This document shows, piece by piece, positions 57,083 through 64,000 of a stretch of 64,000 nt of DNA. A program made the position numbers and the translations under genes. The first letter of the stretch is position 1; each line of letters starts with the position of its first letter. Origin of the DNA: an uncultured Bacteroidales bacterium (GTDB lineage Bacteria; Bacteroidota; Bacteroidia; Bacteroidales; Paludibacteraceae); NCBI GenBank assembly GCA_937916355.1, contig CALFTM010000059.1, positions 43,139-107,138 on the forward strand, given 5' to 3'. The notes under the pieces are model-generated. The model was given only the letters and a program-made list of their open reading frames with translations, ran no database searches and was not told the origin of the DNA.

Positions 57083-57120
57083 AAAGGGTTGATTCACACA
57101 AATCGAATCAACCCTTTTTT
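57083..57120 (+). terminator. Hairpin terminator near the end of the dynamin operon
   Basis: Perfect 9-bp stem GGGTTGATT (57086-57094) with AATCAACCC (57105-57113), 10-nt loop, followed on the plus strand by seven T residues. It lies just past the operon's stop codon at 57130; for the minus strand the T-run is only three bases. Confidence 0.7.
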
Positions 57121-57129
57121 TCAATAAAT

Positions 57130-59211
57130 TCAGGAGACAGACTTTGCTAAAATCGCCATCTCTTCAATCTGACGATCTAACCTCTTTATTGCCTCCTCCA
57201 ATTCAGTCAATCGGGTCTGAGCTTTTTGTAAATTAGCCTCTCTTTCCTCTCTCTTAGAGCGAGCCTCTTGTATTTGCTCTAACAAAGGAGTGATTAGTTC
57301 ATCAATATAAGATTTCTTCACCAAATCGATAATATAATCTTTTCTTTCAAAAACTGTATTTAAATATGGTTTCGCATCAAAACCACTTGCTATTTCATTG
57401 ATAGCACTCTCCACATCCGAACGAATTTTATCATGAGAAAAAACATTGACCACAACATCTAACAATCCAAATGTATTTCCATTAAAAATCGAATAAATAT
57501 AGTCCAAAAAACCATATTCATGTTCATCTTCATTATCGAGCGACATTTTAAACAAGTCTCCATCTTCAACTTCAAATCTCAGATGGCATTTTAGTGATTT
57601 CATAAAATCGTTCAAATCGAAATCATCAAGAAATCTATCAACTATATCACTTGAGTCTTGGAGAAATTCCTCAACACAACGTTCTATCATAGTTTGTCCT
57701 TCTTTTGCAAGATTTCCAACAGCTCTTTTTAACCTACGCTCTACCAATTGAGATAATTCATTATCCAATTGTGGTTTTATTCTATCGAAACTTTGTGCTT
57801 TCCCCCATCCTTCTAAAATAGTTTTCATTCGTTTACACGAATTATCGACCTCATCCTCCAATTGTTCCTCTCCTTTTCTCACAAGGTCTCTTAGAGCAGA
57901 GTCCAATTCTTCCCCCAAACCATTAATTTTCTTCCCCAATCTCCTATGAGCTTTGTTTAGGTTCGCCTCTTTTTCCTCTAATTCCGATTCTGGAGTTGAA
58001 AAGATTTCCACATTTCCCTTTTCTTTCACCCGATCATTCTCTTTTTCTAATTTCAAAGCCCTTCCAGCAGCAATAACAGCATTCAATGGCTTGGCAAATA
58101 ATATCTTTCCTTTTTCTTTTTCTATTACATTTTTTATTGCAGCAACCAAATTATCCAATCTACTCCACCCTTTCATCTCTTGCTGAGAACTAATTCCCAA
58201 CGTTTCGCAATGACGTTTCCACGCATGAAGTAATATTTCAGAAGAGTTTATTTTCGACATAGGCAACTTTGACAAAAGAGCCATCTCTGCAGATAACGTG
58301 ATAGGTTCAGTCTCCCTCAATATCTCCACCAACGTATTATCATTACATTCCTGACAAGCCTTGCGTAGTTCATTTTTCACATACTCCTTTATCTGATTTT
58401 CCGTTTCACCATTCCCATACGGAATGTCATATTTATTGATAGCAACAAGGACCTTCCCGATTCCACATTTTTTTACATTATTGAAAATTATGTCCCTATC
58501 AGTAGCATCAAACGGACGACCAGCATAAAGCATCATCAAAACCACATCCGCACGTTTTAAAAATTCTTTTGTCCTTTCCTCTCGAGATTGGATCGGATCA
58601 TTGAATCCCGGAGTATCAACAATTTCCACTCCTTTTAAATACTCTTTTGGATAATAAATCTTTACTGATTTCGTAATTGCAACATATTTACCATCCGCTC
58701 CTACATAATCAATCAAATTTTCAAACGTATCTTCCTGCGTCTTGCCCAAATAGTTCTCCAAAGAAGAACCCAATTTCACAGAGACAGCCACCAAATCTTT
58801 CGCTGCTTTAATCTTAGACTCTTCTAATGGAGACAAACCAGACATATCTCTTTGAGCCAATATTTTTTGCTCTTCCCACTCATCCTTTGTATAAAATTCA
58901 GCGACAATTCGTTTCGTCTCTCCGTATGTAATTACAGACAATGCTGCCGTCATCGGAGTTGTTGCTGCAGGCAAAATCTCATCTTCAAAAACGAACGAGT
59001 TTAGAAACGTTGATTTCCCGCATTTCATTTGTCCGATCACCCCAATTGTCAAAGTATCCTTCTCCAATTTCTCTTTTATTTCGGATAACGAAATTGCCTT
59101 TCCCTCCTCTTTATTTTGGGGGATCCAACCATATTCTACCGCTTTACTTGCAAGAGACAATAAATTCTGCTTTTTCTCCTGCAATTCCTCAAACATGTTA
59201 TTTTGTACCAT
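57130..59211 (-). CDS. Dynamin-like GTPase, operon gene 4
   Basis: 693 residues. GTPase motifs: G1 GQMKCGKS at 60-67, G2 around PAATTPMTAA (83-90), G3 DTPGFND at 199-205, G4 NKYD at 259-262. A helical middle domain follows, and a C-terminal coiled coil (RSKREEREANLQKAQTRL). Built like bacterial dynamin-like proteins, which bind and remodel membranes with nucleotide-driven assembly. No long hydrophobic segment, so it may be the soluble partner. Start may be Met1 or Met6. It follows gene 3 by 10 bp. Distinct from genes 1 and 3, not a recent duplicate. Confidence 0.85.
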   Translation of the reverse strand: MVQNNMFEELQEKKQNLLSLASKAVEYGWIPQNKEEGKAISLSEIKEKLEKDTLTIGVIGQMKCGKSTFLNSFVFEDEILPAATTPMTAALSVITYGETKRIVAEFYTKDEWEEQKILAQRDMSGLSPLEESKIKAAKDLVAVSVKLGSSLENYLGKTQEDTFENLIDYVGADGKYVAITKSVKIYYPKEYLKGVEIVDTPGFNDPIQSREERTKEFLKRADVVLMMLYAGRPFDATDRDIIFNNVKKCGIGKVLVAINKYDIPYGNGETENQIKEYVKNELRKACQECNDNTLVEILRETEPITLSAEMALLSKLPMSKINSSEILLHAWKRHCETLGISSQQEMKGWSRLDNLVAAIKNVIEKEKGKILFAKPLNAVIAAGRALKLEKENDRVKEKGNVEIFSTPESELEEKEANLNKAHRRLGKKINGLGEELDSALRDLVRKGEEQLEDEVDNSCKRMKTILEGWGKAQSFDRIKPQLDNELSQLVERRLKRAVGNLAKEGQTMIERCVEEFLQDSSDIVDRFLDDFDLNDFMKSLKCHLRFEVEDGDLFKMSLDNEDEHEYGFLDYIYSIFNGNTFGLLDVVVNVFSHDKIRSDVESAINEIASGFDAKPYLNTVFERKDYIIDLVKKSYIDELITPLLEQIQEARSKREEREANLQKAQTRLTELEEAIKRLDRQIEEMAILAKSVS

Positions 59212-59221
59212 AATACTCTTT

Positions 59222-60901
59222 TTATATATTTTTTACTCTGTTAAAACTATCAACACAATCTCTCACTCTATTATATACATCCTTTATTCCTTGTAAACTT
59301 TTCATTCTATCTTCTGATGCAGCAACATTATTACCATAAGTTTTAATGTTATTTCTTAATGTCTCCTCAACGAAATTCGAGATTTCCCTCAGCTTGCTCT
59401 TAAAAACATTAAACCCATGTTTAGAAACCTCATAATGTTCTTTCTTGAAAGTTATAATAAAAGAAACTTCATCTTTATGATCAAAATAATTCTCTAAAGA
59501 CTCTATATCTGAAGCCGTTTTTTGCAATTTTTCATCAAAAGAGATATTGTCCCTCGCAACAACATCTCTCGCATCTTTTGATCGATTCTCCATATCTCGC
59601 TTTATTGTTTCAACATCATTCAAAATACCTTTCAAATAATTATCCATATCCAACAGATAACTTTCATTCTGCTGCGGAGAGATAGATTTAACCACCCTCA
59701 TAATATTTTCCAAAGGTGCTTGGGAAGAGAATCTAATATACCCCTTTACATTCAATCCCTCATCGGCTAATGTTTTCCTTATTAAGCTCTCGACTTTTTG
59801 AACTTCCACATCTGCTTTTGTATCAATCTTATTGATAACAACAAATAACGGAGGTAATTGCGACTCTTTTTTCAAAATTTCTATAGACTTCCGATTAACC
59901 GTTCCATTGTTTACATCAAACACCCAGAAAAGCGCATCACTTTCCCTAATGACATCAGTTGTTCGGTATTCGTCCTCCTTATCATTAGAACTAAATCCTG
60001 GGGTATCTAAAATACTGAATTTTGCCAAATTCGGATTGTCACAGGTCATAACAAAATACTTTATCAAAGAAGATGTACCTTTAATATTGTCCAAAATCCT
60101 CTTTGACACCAAATTGAAAGTCTCTGGTTTTAATTTCTTCCTCTCATCACTTGGAGTGACAAAAGTATATGAAAAACTATTTCCTCCTGCTATATATGTC
60201 GGAATTGCTGTCGTAGCCTCTGTACTGACCGGAAGTTTGGGTACATTTTTATTGTCTTGAGAATAAATCCTGTTAACAATAGAAGTCTTTCCAGCGGAAA
60301 ACTCTCCTAAAAATGCAATTGTAGTTTTTCCATCCAACCAAACTTTTTCTTTTTTTACAGCCCATTCCCCAAACGACCTTAAAAGATTATCCCCACAAGA
60401 CTTGTAGCCTGCCCACTCTTTATTCGCGCCTAAATAATGTACCAAATCTGTGAACTGACCCTCTACAAAAGCTTTTAAATTATCAATTTTTTTATTCTGA
60501 ACCACCGACTTTTCTGCGTTCAAAATCTCTGACACGAAATTAAGCGATTTATTACAAACATTTAATTTTTCAGAACTTTCCTCATAATCACCTCTCAATT
60601 TTTCAATTTCAGAGAATTGATTTTCGCAAATTTTGGTTTTCTCATCTAACTTATTTTGCAGATCAAGTTTTTCTTTTTCCCTTTTCTTTATTTTATCTTC
60701 GGCATCTTCCAAATCGTCTTTACAATCCTCAAGCTCTTCCTGCAACTTTTTCAACTCCGTCCCATTATCTTTTCCTGTAGAGACGACACTCTGCTTTTCT
60801 AACTCTTTTTTATTCGAACCTCTCATTACAAAATAAACGATCAATCCGCCAATAAAAAAAGCAACTGCATATATTATTATCATCAAAATCAAACTATCCA
60901 T
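59222..60901 (-). CDS. Membrane-anchored dynamin-like GTPase, operon gene 3
   Basis: 559 residues from ATG 60901 (MDSLILMIIIYAVAFFIGGL), chosen because AAAAGGAGG sits 7 nt before it; a longer reading starts at 60931 without such a site. Residues 4-26 are a membrane helix; about 30-130 is a coiled coil (KKLQEELEDCKDDLEDAEDK). GTPase: G1 GEFSAGKT at 199-206, G2 STEATTAIP, G3 DTPGFSSND at 299-307, G4 NKID at 357-360. Likely tethered to the inner membrane. The 106-bp gap from gene 2 holds a long inverted repeat. Confidence 0.85.
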   Translation of the reverse strand: MDSLILMIIIYAVAFFIGGLIVYFVMRGSNKKELEKQSVVSTGKDNGTELKKLQEELEDCKDDLEDAEDKIKKREKEKLDLQNKLDEKTKICENQFSEIEKLRGDYEESSEKLNVCNKSLNFVSEILNAEKSVVQNKKIDNLKAFVEGQFTDLVHYLGANKEWAGYKSCGDNLLRSFGEWAVKKEKVWLDGKTTIAFLGEFSAGKTSIVNRIYSQDNKNVPKLPVSTEATTAIPTYIAGGNSFSYTFVTPSDERKKLKPETFNLVSKRILDNIKGTSSLIKYFVMTCDNPNLAKFSILDTPGFSSNDKEDEYRTTDVIRESDALFWVFDVNNGTVNRKSIEILKKESQLPPLFVVINKIDTKADVEVQKVESLIRKTLADEGLNVKGYIRFSSQAPLENIMRVVKSISPQQNESYLLDMDNYLKGILNDVETIKRDMENRSKDARDVVARDNISFDEKLQKTASDIESLENYFDHKDEVSFIITFKKEHYEVSKHGFNVFKSKLREISNFVEETLRNNIKTYGNNVAASEDRMKSLQGIKDVYNRVRDCVDSFNRVKNI

Positions 60902-60908
60902 AACTAAT

Positions 60909-60917
60909 CCTCCTTTT
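60909..60917 (-). promoter_or_regulatory. Strong Shine-Dalgarno sequence deciding the start of dynamin gene 3
   Basis: AAAAGGAGG on the minus strand, 7 nt before ATG 60901. Shine-Dalgarno sites this strong are uncommon in Bacteroidota, where translation starts mostly rely on other signals. Confidence 0.85.
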
Positions 60918-60931
60918 ATGTGCAAAAACAT

Positions 60932-60988
60932 ACTATCCGTTAAATTTCATTCTCTCAAAAAAAGGAATTTTCTAATCTAACGGATAGT
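60932..60988. repeat. Inverted repeat between dynamin operon genes 2 and 3
   Basis: Perfect 11-bp arms, ACTATCCGTTA (60932-60942) and TAACGGATAGT (60978-60988), 35 bp apart, in the widest gap of the operon, upstream of the strong Shine-Dalgarno site. Could be an mRNA processing or stability hairpin, or a binding site. Confidence 0.8.
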
Positions 60989-61007
60989 GTATAATCCTCT
61001 CGTTAAC

Positions 61008-61412
61008 TTAACCTACACCTTCTTTCAATCGAGTTATTTCTGCATCCTTACTTTCCAATGCCAACTTATATTCCATGATTTCTCTTTTCAATGTTTCATT
61101 TTGCACATTCATCTTTTTTAATTCCAATCTCAAATCATCTAATTGATCCTCCATATCATCATTTACATCGGAACTCTCTCTCTCTTTTCGACGAATTTTC
61201 GACAACTCTGCCTGCAAATCTTCAACTTCTCTTTGCAACTCTTTATTACGTCTGCTCAATTTCTCATTTTCTGACAAAATTTCAGCATTCTCATTTTTTT
61301 TCTTTGTTGAATGAAACGCTGAAAAATTCATAAAGCCATCAAGGTCTGGCAATTTATCTTTAAATAAGTAACAAATAGCAAAACCTATCACAAGTCCTAA
61401 TAATATATTCAT
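61008..61412 (-). CDS. Membrane-anchored coiled-coil protein, operon gene 2
   Basis: 134 residues: one N-terminal membrane helix (MNILLGLVIGFAICYLF) and then a long charged coiled coil (ENEKLSRRNKELQREVEDLQ to KDAEITRLKEGVG). No catalytic motif. 11 bp after gene 1. It probably anchors or spaces the GTPases at the inner membrane. I know no family name. Confidence 0.75.
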   Translation of the reverse strand: MNILLGLVIGFAICYLFKDKLPDLDGFMNFSAFHSTKKKNENAEILSENEKLSRRNKELQREVEDLQAELSKIRRKERESSDVNDDMEDQLDDLRLELKKMNVQNETLKREIMEYKLALESKDAEITRLKEGVG

Positions 61413-61423
61413 AACTGTAAAAT

Positions 61424-63235
61424 TTAAATTGTTAATAAAAATGATTTATAATCTTTCAATGTCTCAATTTTCTGATTGAATGCATCTTTTTTCTCCTCTT
61501 TCTCTAATTTCAACTTGCTTAACGCCTCTCTTTTTTGTTCTAAAACATCTGAAGTATCCGCAAGTAATGCATTTCTAATAGATTTAATAATATCGGAAGA
61601 TACAATCTGCAAACTACTTTTAAATTTAGGAGCGAGCGTCATATCTACATAATTTCGTACAGCTCGAACCCTTTGAGGTTTTCCCATAGCATCATCAGTT
61701 ATTGTGCCAATCAACGAATCCAACAACCCTTTTTCTTCACACATCTCAGATCCAATATTCTGTACGGTTCGTGCGGCAGTCATTGCTGTATTTGCATAAT
61801 CGTTAATTCTATCAACAGTTCGACTATTTGAAACAATACTACCAACATCAGTCACTGTATCAAGAACATCAACAGCAGTTACTACACCAGCGGTTTCTGC
61901 GGAAGCTACTGCTGTTGTACCAGCTGGAACTGCAGCAGCTGACGCCGAACCCGCTGTAGCAACTACAGCTACTGTTGCTGCAATAATCAATCCCGTTTTT
62001 ATGTATTTATCATATTCATGCCCCATAGAATTAAGATCTATATCACAATTGAAATCCGAAATTTGAAACGAGGAAAGGTCTATGTTTTCAACTCCACCTA
62101 ATTCTAATTTCTGTTCTGAAATCTGCAAATTTTTAATTTTATCTCGAATCAAATCTCCTATACCACTTTTATACTCATTCAAAAACAATGAAGTCGAATT
62201 ACTAATAATAGAGATTGCTTCAGCATTGTAATTAGAACTTTTGCTTACTGCTAAATTATTTAACCTTGAAGAAACAAAATCCTCAAATTTTCTATGGATA
62301 TTCCTTTCTAAATCTTCCACATCCGACTTTACCGTTTCAATAAATCGATTTATACTTCTCTCAACTTTTTTCAAATCATCCTGACATGCAAAAATTGCAT
62401 CATCCAACTCCTTATCCGAACCAGAAGCCTTCATCAAACCTTCGATATGTTCAATCATAAATTTCACACAATTCACATATCTTTGTCCATCAACCTGTCT
62501 AATGATCTCTGTTTTTGTTTTTTGCACCTCCTGCAACAACATACACAACTCATCCAACTTGTTTTCTAAAGCAGAAACCGCAACTATATTTTTCACAGGT
62601 ATCTTTATATTCTCTTCAATATATTTTTTTGCATCTTCCACTTCCTGCTCTGTCTTTGTATCACACTTAGTCAAAACCAAATAAATCGGTTTCTTTGAAA
62701 ATTCCATTGTAGATACAAAATCACTTAATGAACGGGTAACTTGCTGATTCACATCTGATACCAACAAAATCGCATCCGCCATCGGAAGAAATGTAACTAA
62801 TGTCTGTTTGTGTTTTGGATCAGGCGATGACAATCCCGGAGTATCAACCAGTATTGTTGAAGATGAAACTTTAGTTGATGTATCAAACACTGTGACTACC
62901 TTAGAATTAATCAATTCCTTATTTTTCAAATCCGCAATATCTTCTATCACCCTCTTTTCGTCGCATTCTGTAATGACTTCCGCATAACACCTTTCACAAC
63001 CAAAATGTATATCATAAATAGTTGCCGTTGTAGGTTCTGTTGCAGTTTCCAATTTTTTGCAATCCGTCAAAGCATTAATCAATGTTGTTTTTCCTGAAGA
63101 AAACTCTCCTACTAACGGAATAACTATTTTAGCATCAGACTGTTTTGACCGAAAATCTATTTTCTCTAATTCTGATACAATATTTTTTAATTCTAATTTT
63201 TCAGCAATTTCTATTACCTTTCTTATATGTTCCAT
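61424..63235 (-). CDS. Dynamin-like GTPase with internal hydrophobic segment, operon gene 1
   Basis: 603 residues. G1 GEFSSGKTT at 43-51, G2 ATEPTTATI (65-73), G3 DTPGLSSPD at 131-139, G4 TKCD at 189-192. About residues 413-465 are a hydrophobic, Ala/Val/Gly-rich segment (GLIIAATVAVVATAGSAS, then TAGVVTAVDVLDTV) that could insert into membrane, like the paddle of bacterial dynamin-like proteins. Helical stalk and a C-terminal coiled coil (ALSKLKLEKEEKKDAFNQK). First gene of the operon; no clear promoter in the 210 bp upstream, and the structured RNA copy 2 lies there. Confidence 0.85.
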   Translation of the reverse strand: MEHIRKVIEIAEKLELKNIVSELEKIDFRSKQSDAKIVIPLVGEFSSGKTTLINALTDCKKLETATEPTTATIYDIHFGCERCYAEVITECDEKRVIEDIADLKNKELINSKVVTVFDTSTKVSSSTILVDTPGLSSPDPKHKQTLVTFLPMADAILLVSDVNQQVTRSLSDFVSTMEFSKKPIYLVLTKCDTKTEQEVEDAKKYIEENIKIPVKNIVAVSALENKLDELCMLLQEVQKTKTEIIRQVDGQRYVNCVKFMIEHIEGLMKASGSDKELDDAIFACQDDLKKVERSINRFIETVKSDVEDLERNIHRKFEDFVSSRLNNLAVSKSSNYNAEAISIISNSTSLFLNEYKSGIGDLIRDKIKNLQISEQKLELGGVENIDLSSFQISDFNCDIDLNSMGHEYDKYIKTGLIIAATVAVVATAGSASAAAVPAGTTAVASAETAGVVTAVDVLDTVTDVGSIVSNSRTVDRINDYANTAMTAARTVQNIGSEMCEEKGLLDSLIGTITDDAMGKPQRVRAVRNYVDMTLAPKFKSSLQIVSSDIIKSIRNALLADTSDVLEQKREALSKLKLEKEEKKDAFNQKIETLKDYKSFLLTI

Positions 63236-63445
63236 AGAATCCTTACTTTTAAGATTAAGCTAAAATATATGACAGCACCTATCTTCAAAGAAACAGTGCC
63301 AAAACTCTCGACCGACAAACAAAACCGTCTGCCAATCGTACTGTGATACAAAATGATTACTATTTACTTCTTTTTCAAATGAAGATAAAACTATCTTCAA
63401 CTACCGACTCCTCATAGTTGTTTTTCATGGATTTGATTAGGAAAC

Positions 63446-63755
63446 AAAAAAAGCGTGGAGCCCATCTGTCACTCGTTCCACAACCTGAAGGCTCTCGCAT
63501 TGCCTAATCCGTCGAAACGAGCAACGCTGAAAGCCCACGCCGATGCATAATATCCCTAAAAGAGCATTAGTGTCAAGCACTAATACCCAACATAAAATAC
63601 ATCTGAATGGGCGTTCCCGTTGCTTTGCTTCTGACGGATCTTCATGAATTTGCGAGATTCTCAGGTCGTCAAAACCAAAGCGTACAGTTACGCCTTTTTA
63701 TTAATTAATTTATCATCTGACCCTTCTCCACCCCTTTGGGCTTTCAGTAATGTCA
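63446..63755 (-). ncRNA. About 310-nt structured RNA, copy 2
   Basis: Same architecture as copy 1 (14773-15086), diverged but with the same order of conserved blocks. Promoter at 63762-63793; 3' hairpin with closing arms GCGTGG/CCACGC and seven T residues at the end. Helices: TTAT-CTGAC with GTCAG-ATG-ATAA near the 5' end, GGCGT with ACGCC, GCTTTG-GAC with GTC-CAAAGC, ATTAGTG/CACTAAT hairpin, and GTTGCTCGTT with AACGAGTGAC. The helix at the 3' end has different bases from copy 1 but still pairs. No protein is encoded. Upstream of the dynamin operon, same strand. Confidence 0.75.
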
Positions 63756-63761
63756 GATAAT

Positions 63762-63793
63762 CAAAGTTAGTGTATAAAAACTAAAAAAACAAA
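63762..63793 (-). promoter_or_regulatory. Promoter of the structured RNA, copy 2
   Basis: Minus strand TTTG (63793-63790), 20 bp, TAACTTTG (63769-63762). Spacing equals that of copy 1. Confidence 0.75.
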
Positions 63794-63906
63794 ATTTCTG
63801 CAAACTTTTCTAAACAAATTATCAGGAATATGTTTCAGGAGATATTCCATCTTAAACAGCGGCTTGTCGTTTTTCTCCGCCACTATGCCAAAAGGGGATA
63901 TACAAA

Positions 63907-63943
63907 CAAAAAGAGGGGGACATCCACACGGACATCCCCCTCT
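63907..63943 (-). terminator. Terminator of the rRNA operon
   Basis: Stem AGAGGGGGA (63912-63920) with TCCCCCTCT (63935-63943), followed on the minus strand by a T-run. Directly after the 5S gene. Confidence 0.85.
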
Positions 63944-63950
63944 GGAAAGA

Positions 63951-64000
63951 CGGGCGGCGACCTACTCTCCCACGGTCGCAGTACCATCGGCGCTAGCGGG
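63951..64000 (-). rRNA. rrf: 5S ribosomal RNA, 3' part, cut off by window edge
   Basis: The minus strand reads GATGGTACTGCGACCGTGGG, then AGAGTAGGTCGCCGCC, the conserved 3' third of bacterial 5S rRNA. A terminator follows, so this is the end of an rRNA operon whose remainder is outside. The exact 3' base is approximate. Confidence 0.93.

Overview
The window looks like a chromosomal segment of a Bacteroidales bacterium (phylum Bacteroidota). Three things point there. Many genes and RNAs carry the Bacteroidota promoter pattern TTG/TTTG, 19-21 bp, TAnnTTTG. There is a type IX secretion system (T9SS): a PorT-like barrel, PorP/SprF, and T9SS C-terminal sorting domains on secreted proteins. Several families (glycyl-tRNA synthetase of the alpha2 type, DUF4197, PCMD lipoprotein) are typical of the group. 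Two secreted T9SS-sorted glycosidases (GH44 and GH5) suggest a plant-polysaccharide degrader. Genus cannot be told from the sequence alone.

Layout. 1-6.8 kb: core genes priA (cut by the window edge), glycyl-tRNA synthetase, a GH44 glucanase and xpt. 7.1-17.8 kb: an accessory island with a small RNA, two AAA_14/DUF4143 ATPases, a type III restriction-modification locus with a zeta-like toxin-antitoxin pair between mod and res, a roughly 310-nt structured RNA, and 33-bp phased tandem repeats at both ATPase promoters. 17.8-29.2 kb: a multidomain GH5 cellulase, tyrA, a Crp/Fnr regulator, a DUF4197 lipoprotein, a K+/H+ antiporter, a structured RNA (6S-like candidate), trkA, an RsmI-like methylase, an AmpG-like permease and tRNA-His. 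29.3-48.7 kb: cell-surface block with PorP/SprF, two giant Ig-like-repeat T9SS proteins (about 2,500 and 2,370 residues), PorT, a second barrel and a PCMD lipoprotein. 48.8-56.9 kb: a PD-(D/E)XK-like orphan, a NlpC/P60-LysM hydrolase, pyrH, a type II restriction-modification pair, an unknown 467-residue protein, a Sel1-repeat membrane protein and a small conserved protein. 57.1-63.2 kb: a four-gene operon of three different dynamin-like GTPases plus a membrane-anchored coiled-coil protein. 63.4-64.0 kb: the second copy of the roughly 310-nt RNA and the 3' end of a 5S rRNA gene, the end of an rRNA operon that enters from outside.

The most interesting signals are: (1) the three-GTPase dynamin operon, a plausible membrane-remodelling or anti-phage module; (2) two diverged copies of a roughly 310-nt RNA with its own promoter and terminator and compensatory base changes, each directly upstream of a defence-like operon; (3) tandem repeats with an exact 33-bp period but unrelated sequences at the promoters of both AAA_14/DUF4143 ATPases; (4) a small RNA at 7110-7178 with a perfect 14-nt complement in the leader of the GH5 mRNA. 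All functional links among these are inference from sequence and position.
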